A DNA stretch of 64,000 nt from UBA5287 sp041672395 (GTDB lineage Bacteria; Bacteroidota; Bacteroidia; Bacteroidales; Dysgonomonadaceae): positions 1-64,000 of the forward strand of contig JBAYZS010000005.1 in NCBI GenBank assembly GCA_041672395.1, read 5' to 3'. The first letter of the stretch is position 1, and each line of letters opens with the position of its first letter. A program made the translations under genes and the position numbers. Shown here piece by piece: positions 60,736-64,000 of the stretch. The notes beneath the pieces were generated by a model. It searched no databases, was not told where the DNA came from, and worked only from the letters and a program-made list of their open reading frames with translations.

Positions 60736-62265
60736 ATGAAATATCTCAAACCCCTTATAGCGACCGGCACTATGTTGCTGGCAGCGACCGGTTTTGCACA
60801 GCAAGATTCAAAACCAAATATCGTGCTCATTTATGCCGATGACATTGGATATGGCGATTTGTCTTGTTATGGTGCAACCCGAGTTGAAACCCCAAATGTA
60901 GATAAAGTAGCCCGTGATGGAATCCGATTTTTAAATGCCCACTCGGCAGCTGCAACAAGCACTCCTTCACGATATGGACTGTTTACCGGGGAATATCCGT
61001 GGAGGAGAAAAGGAACCGGAGTCGCAGCTGGTGACGCGGCACTGATTATCAAACCCGAAAGATATACCTTGCCAAAAATGCTACAAGAGGCTGGATATTT
61101 TACCGGAGCGGTTGGCAAATGGCATTTAGGTCTTGGCGATAAAACTGGTAGTCAAGAATGGAATAGACGCGTATCACCCGGCCCAAACGAGATAGGATTT
61201 GATTATTCCTATATCATGGCTGCCACAGGCGACAGAGTTCCGTGCGTTTATCTTGAAAATCAGCGGGCTGTTAATCTCGATCCAAAAGATCCAGTTCAAG
61301 TAAGTTACACAAAAAACTTTCCTGGCGAACCTACAGGAAAAGATAATCCTGAACTGTTGACTAAACTGAAACCTAGTCACGGTCACGATATGAGTATAGT
61401 GAATGGAATTTCTCGAATTGGTTATATGAAAGGAGGCAAATCGGCTTTATGGGTCGATGAAAACATTGCCGACAGCATAACCGCACATGCTGTTGAGTTC
61501 ATAAATGCAAACAAAAATAAACCATTTTTCTTATATTTTGGGACAAACGATATTCATGTGCCTCGTTATCCTCATTCCAGATTTGCCGGAAAAACCGGAA
61601 TTGGACCTCGTGGAGATGCAATTCTGCAATTTGACTGGTCGGTAGGCGAGGTGATAAAAGCACTGGAAGAAGCTGGAATCCGCGATAACACATTGATTAT
61701 CATTACCAGCGATAACGGTCCTGTTGTAGACGATGGCTATCAGGATGAGGCAGTAGAAAAACTCAAAGACCACAAACCGTGGGGCCCCTTCAGAGGAGGA
61801 AAATATAGTACTTTTGAGGCTGGTACGAGGGTGCCATTTATAGTAAATTGGAATGGTAAGATTAGTCCCGATGAATCTGATGCTCTTGTCTCACAGATAG
61901 ATATGCTGGCCACTTTAGCAAACCTTGTAAATGTGGATGTCTCATCAAAACAAGGGTTGGATAGTCAAAATCAATTGTCTGCATGGCTTGGAAAAGAAAG
62001 GTCTGGCAGGGATTACGTTATTGGTTCGGCTAGTTCGTTAACTATATTGACAAATGACTGGAAATATATAGAACCTAACAAAGGTGCGGCGTATAATCCG
62101 TCGACAAACACTGAATTAGGAAATAATTTCCAAGATCAGTTGTACGATATAAAACATGATAGAGGTGAATATGATAATGTGGCAAAAGATAACATGTTGA
62201 TAGTCCGTTTTTTGAAAGCGGTGTTAGAAGAGGAAAAAGCTAAGGGCATAGGTCTGGAGTTATAG
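60736..62265 (+). CDS. Serine-type sulfatase, family S1
   Basis: The 509-residue exported enzyme has a signal peptide (MLLAATGFAQ), metal-binding Asp35-Asp36 in YADDIGYGD, and the formylglycine motif Ser75-Thr-Pro-Ser-Arg79 with Ser instead of Cys. It also has GKWHLG and TSDNGP. The Ser must be oxidised to formylglycine by an anSME-type radical SAM enzyme, not encoded here. It removes sulfate from a glycan or aryl ester. It follows the acyltransferase gene and ends at a perfect terminator. The substrate is not known. Confidence 0.94.
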   Translation: MKYLKPLIATGTMLLAATGFAQQDSKPNIVLIYADDIGYGDLSCYGATRVETPNVDKVARDGIRFLNAHSAAATSTPSRYGLFTGEYPWRRKGTGVAAGDAALIIKPERYTLPKMLQEAGYFTGAVGKWHLGLGDKTGSQEWNRRVSPGPNEIGFDYSYIMAATGDRVPCVYLENQRAVNLDPKDPVQVSYTKNFPGEPTGKDNPELLTKLKPSHGHDMSIVNGISRIGYMKGGKSALWVDENIADSITAHAVEFINANKNKPFFLYFGTNDIHVPRYPHSRFAGKTGIGPRGDAILQFDWSVGEVIKALEEAGIRDNTLIIITSDNGPVVDDGYQDEAVEKLKDHKPWGPFRGGKYSTFEAGTRVPFIVNWNGKISPDESDALVSQIDMLATLANLVNVDVSSKQGLDSQNQLSAWLGKERSGRDYVIGSASSLTILTNDWKYIEPNKGAAYNPSTNTELGNNFQDQLYDIKHDRGEYDNVAKDNMLIVRFLKAVLEEEKAKGIGLEL

Positions 62266-62291
62266 AATAAACATTTAATTAATCAAAAAAG

Positions 62292-62320
62292 ATGGTCGGG
62301 AATATTACATTCCCGACCAT
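62292..62320. terminator. Bidirectional terminator between convergent genes
   Basis: ATGGTCGGGAAT (62292-62303) / ATTCCCGACCAT (62309-62320), a perfect 12-bp stem with a 5-base loop, between the sulfatase and FMN reductase genes. Confidence 0.85.
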
Positions 62321-62345
62321 TTGTGATCTTATAAATAATAGTCTA

Positions 62346-62894
62346 TTAGAATTTGTTTACCCAAGCCTCAAATGCAGTCATAAATCTTTTAAAAAAGGCT
62401 GCTGTATCTTCGTTGTTCAAATTGCCTTGTTCGTCAAACAGTGATTGTGCATTGCCTATGTAGCCTTCTGGTTGCTGCATCATTAGTACATTTAAAAAAA
62501 CCATCGATTGTCTCAAAATATGGTTTGCACCAAATCCCGATAAACCACTGATAGACGCACTTGCCACAGCACCCGGTTTCCCGTCAAACATATTCTGTCC
62601 ATAGGGTCTTGAACCTATATCAATTGCATTTTTGAGAACCCCCGGAATAGAACGATTATATTCAGGAGTTACAAATAAGAAACCATCGGCTTCCTTAATT
62701 TTTTGTCTGAAAGCAACCCATTCTGCAGGAGGATTTACGTCCAAATCTTCGGAATAATGCACAAGATTGCCAATTTCAAGAATCTCAAGATCCAAAGATT
62801 CCGGTGCCAATTTTATCATCGCTTTAGCTACCTTCTTGTTGTATGATTCTTTTCTTAAGCTACCAACTATAACGGCTATCTTCTTTTTGTTCAT
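62346..62894 (-). CDS. NADPH-dependent FMN reductase
   Basis: The 182-residue flavodoxin-like protein has the phosphate-binding GSLRKESYNKK near the N-terminus, PEYNRSIPGVLKNAID and KPGAVASASISGLSGFGA, typical of the azoreductase/FMN reductase family. It reduces FMN or quinone-like compounds with NAD(P)H. It is a single gene on the minus strand; no promoter could be defined. Confidence 0.93.
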   Translation of the reverse strand: MNKKKIAVIVGSLRKESYNKKVAKAMIKLAPESLDLEILEIGNLVHYSEDLDVNPPAEWVAFRQKIKEADGFLFVTPEYNRSIPGVLKNAIDIGSRPYGQNMFDGKPGAVASASISGLSGFGANHILRQSMVFLNVLMMQQPEGYIGNAQSLFDEQGNLNNEDTAAFFKRFMTAFEAWVNKF

Positions 62895-63015
62895 AATGTG
62901 TTAATTTTTTAAATGTGTTACAATTTTGTTTGTTATTCATGTAAAACAAATATCTATCTGATAATGTTTTGATTATAAATGCTTTTAATAGCCCATAAAT
63001 GATAACGATATGATT

Positions 63016-63037
63016 AAGGTCTCACTATGGTCTCACT
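63016..63037. repeat. Two inverted copies of the 11-bp GTGAGACCAT repeat
   Basis: On the minus strand the units read AGTGAGACCAT and AGTGAGACCTT, adjacent and 11 bp apart. The first is identical to units 3 and 4 of the array at 49338-49414. They lie in the 280-bp spacer between the FMN reductase start and the end of tadA. Nothing else with clear structure is seen in this spacer. Confidence 0.7.
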
Positions 63038-63176
63038 CAACTCCATTGAAAATATTGTCAACTACTGACAATAAAATTATCAATCAACATAAAACACTAA
63101 TGTTTGCAAAGAGTAAAATTGCTCCCCGATACTTTGAAAAAGTAGAGCGTATAAATGATTTAAAGTATAATGCAGG

Positions 63177-63638
63177 TCAACGTTTCTTTTTGAAAAACGA
63201 TTTCATCAAAGTAGCACATTCTTGTCCTAAAATTCCTGATGTGACACTGGTTTTGGGGTGTAATAAGTTTGCTGAAATAGTTGAATAACCTCGTTTTTCG
63301 TCGTTTGTACCATAAACAATACGGGCAATTTGCGACCAACCAAGGGCACCAGCACACATGGGGCATGGCTCTATGGTTACGTATAAAGTGCAGTCGGTCA
63401 GATATTTCCCGCCAAGCACATTTGCCGCTGCTGTGATAGCCTGCATCTCGGCGTGAGCAGTAACATCATTCAGCAACTCCGTGAGATTGTGAGCGCGAGC
63501 AATAATGCGCTGATTGCAAACCACCACCGCTCCAATAGGCACTTCATCCTCCTCATAAGCCTTTCGAGCTTCTGTAAGTGCTTGATTCATAAAATAATCG
63601 TCGTCGAGTATTTGCTCTTTGTGTTTTTTTTCCATCAT
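63177..63638 (-). CDS. tadA: tRNA-specific adenosine deaminase
   Basis: The 153-residue zinc deaminase has His62-Ala-Glu64 and the PCPMC ligands Cys92 and Cys95. It converts the wobble adenosine of tRNA-Arg(ACG) to inosine. GALGWSQIARIVYGTNDEKRG is a typical family block. It starts directly after the stop codon of a small upstream gene, so both are likely translated together. Confidence 0.95.
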   Translation of the reverse strand: MMEKKHKEQILDDDYFMNQALTEARKAYEEDEVPIGAVVVCNQRIIARAHNLTELLNDVTAHAEMQAITAAANVLGGKYLTDCTLYVTIEPCPMCAGALGWSQIARIVYGTNDEKRGYSTISANLLHPKTSVTSGILGQECATLMKSFFKKKR

Positions 63639-63866
63639 CTATCTTCGCATTTCATTTTCCTCAAAAAGAGTAGGGTAATCCTGTTCCATATTTTTCAAAA
63701 CAAAGGCCATGACAGTTTCGCGATACCATCTTGATTTGTTGGAAATCTTATATTTCTTCAGGTAAACATTAATAAGTTCCTGTTCTTCATCGCTGAGTGA
63801 GAACATAACTTTATTATTGCGCGGTTTTCTTTTAACCATTGGCTTGTAATTTCTTGATGACTTCAT
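63639..63866 (-). CDS. Small basic ribbon-helix-helix-like protein
   Basis: The 75-residue protein has a basic N-terminus (SSRNYKPMVKRKPRNNKVMF), then FSLSDEEQELINVYLKKYKISNKSRWYRETVMAFVL, a strand-helix-helix order that suggests an Arc/MetJ-type DNA-binding fold. The frame is open upstream to 63989, but that part looks non-coding, and ATG 63866 is preferred. It abuts tadA (stop codon and ATG adjacent). Function unknown; a local regulator is possible. Confidence 0.65.
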   Translation of the reverse strand: MKSSRNYKPMVKRKPRNNKVMFSLSDEEQELINVYLKKYKISNKSRWYRETVMAFVLKNMEQDYPTLFEENEMRR

Positions 63867-63953
63867 TTTTAACGGATTATTCCCATAAAAGACAAGTTGG
63901 ATCACAGAAACATAGCCATTATGTCTTTTCAAATGCAAAAAAACAAAATATTT

Positions 63954-63986
63954 TTGCCATATTGAAACTTTTATTGCATATTTTTG
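63954..63986 (+). promoter_or_regulatory. Outward promoter at the right edge
   Basis: TTG (63954-63956), a 22-bp spacer and TATTTTTG (63979-63986), pointing to a plus-strand gene beyond the window. The -7 box is consensus; the spacer is long. Confidence 0.35.
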
Positions 63987-64000
63987 CATTTAGATGTATT

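Noticed and set aside
63010..63288. 92-codon plus-strand ORF
   Set aside because: It overlaps the 3' end of tadA and begins inside the 11-bp repeat copies; no family-like motif is visible.

Overview
The window reads as chromosome of an AT-rich member of the Bacteroidota, most likely order Bacteroidales. Three things support this: promoter motifs of the TTG-N19/20-TAnnTTTG type, a general lack of Shine-Dalgarno sites, and many lineage-typical genes (DUF4143 ATPase, DUF4252, DUF6600-like, DUF5040-like, YfhO, a rubrerythrin with a lipobox, a serine-type sulfatase, a PNGase F-like protein). The family cannot be fixed from sequence alone. No tRNA, rRNA, CRISPR array or intact insertion sequence was seen.

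Left part (1-16430), mixed housekeeping and accessory genes. A DUF4143-type ATPase sits behind a 3 x 23-bp tandem repeat. An SDR oxidoreductase and an AbiEi-type antitoxin without its usual toxin follow. Next come an RsmB/RsmF-like rRNA methyltransferase and a small module of coiled-coil protein, ZapA and RNase Y. Further genes are a repeat-rich lipoprotein, a DUF2231 membrane protein with a lipoprotein rubrerythrin, a dipeptidyl peptidase IV, lipoyl synthase, a membrane protein whose C-terminus looks like a degenerate Nudix domain, and an ECF sigma / membrane protein / DUF4252 operon on the minus strand.

Centre (16600-34972), one merged str-S10-spc-alpha ribosomal supercluster: rpsL, rpsG, fusA, rpsJ, rplC, D, W, B, rpsS, rplV, rpsC, rplP, rpmC, rpsQ, rplN, X, E, rpsN, H, rplF, R, rpsE, rpmD, rplO, secY, map, infA, rpmJ, rpsM, K, D, rpoA, rplQ. 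It has no tuf and no adk. A clear promoter lies before rpsL and a hairpin terminator after rplQ. A structured leader before rpsD may be an S4 autoregulatory site.

Right part (35000-64000). Here are an NDH-2-like dehydrogenase, an aldo/keto reductase with a Tat-like leader, a DUF5040/SGNH-like protein converging on a PNGase F-like protein, Nif3-like and zinc-ribbon coiled-coil proteins, and a minus-strand run trmB-mrp-nudix-TPR-beta-barrel. After these come gdhA translationally coupled to an AddB-like nuclease, a YfhO membrane protein, metG, an HGSNAT-like acyltransferase followed by a serine-type sulfatase, an FMN reductase, and tadA behind a small ribbon-helix-helix-like gene. An 11-bp periodic repeat (core GTGAGACCAT) occurs before gdhA, again in inverted orientation near 63016, and perhaps in degenerate form near 37479. 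It is the least explained sequence structure in the window.
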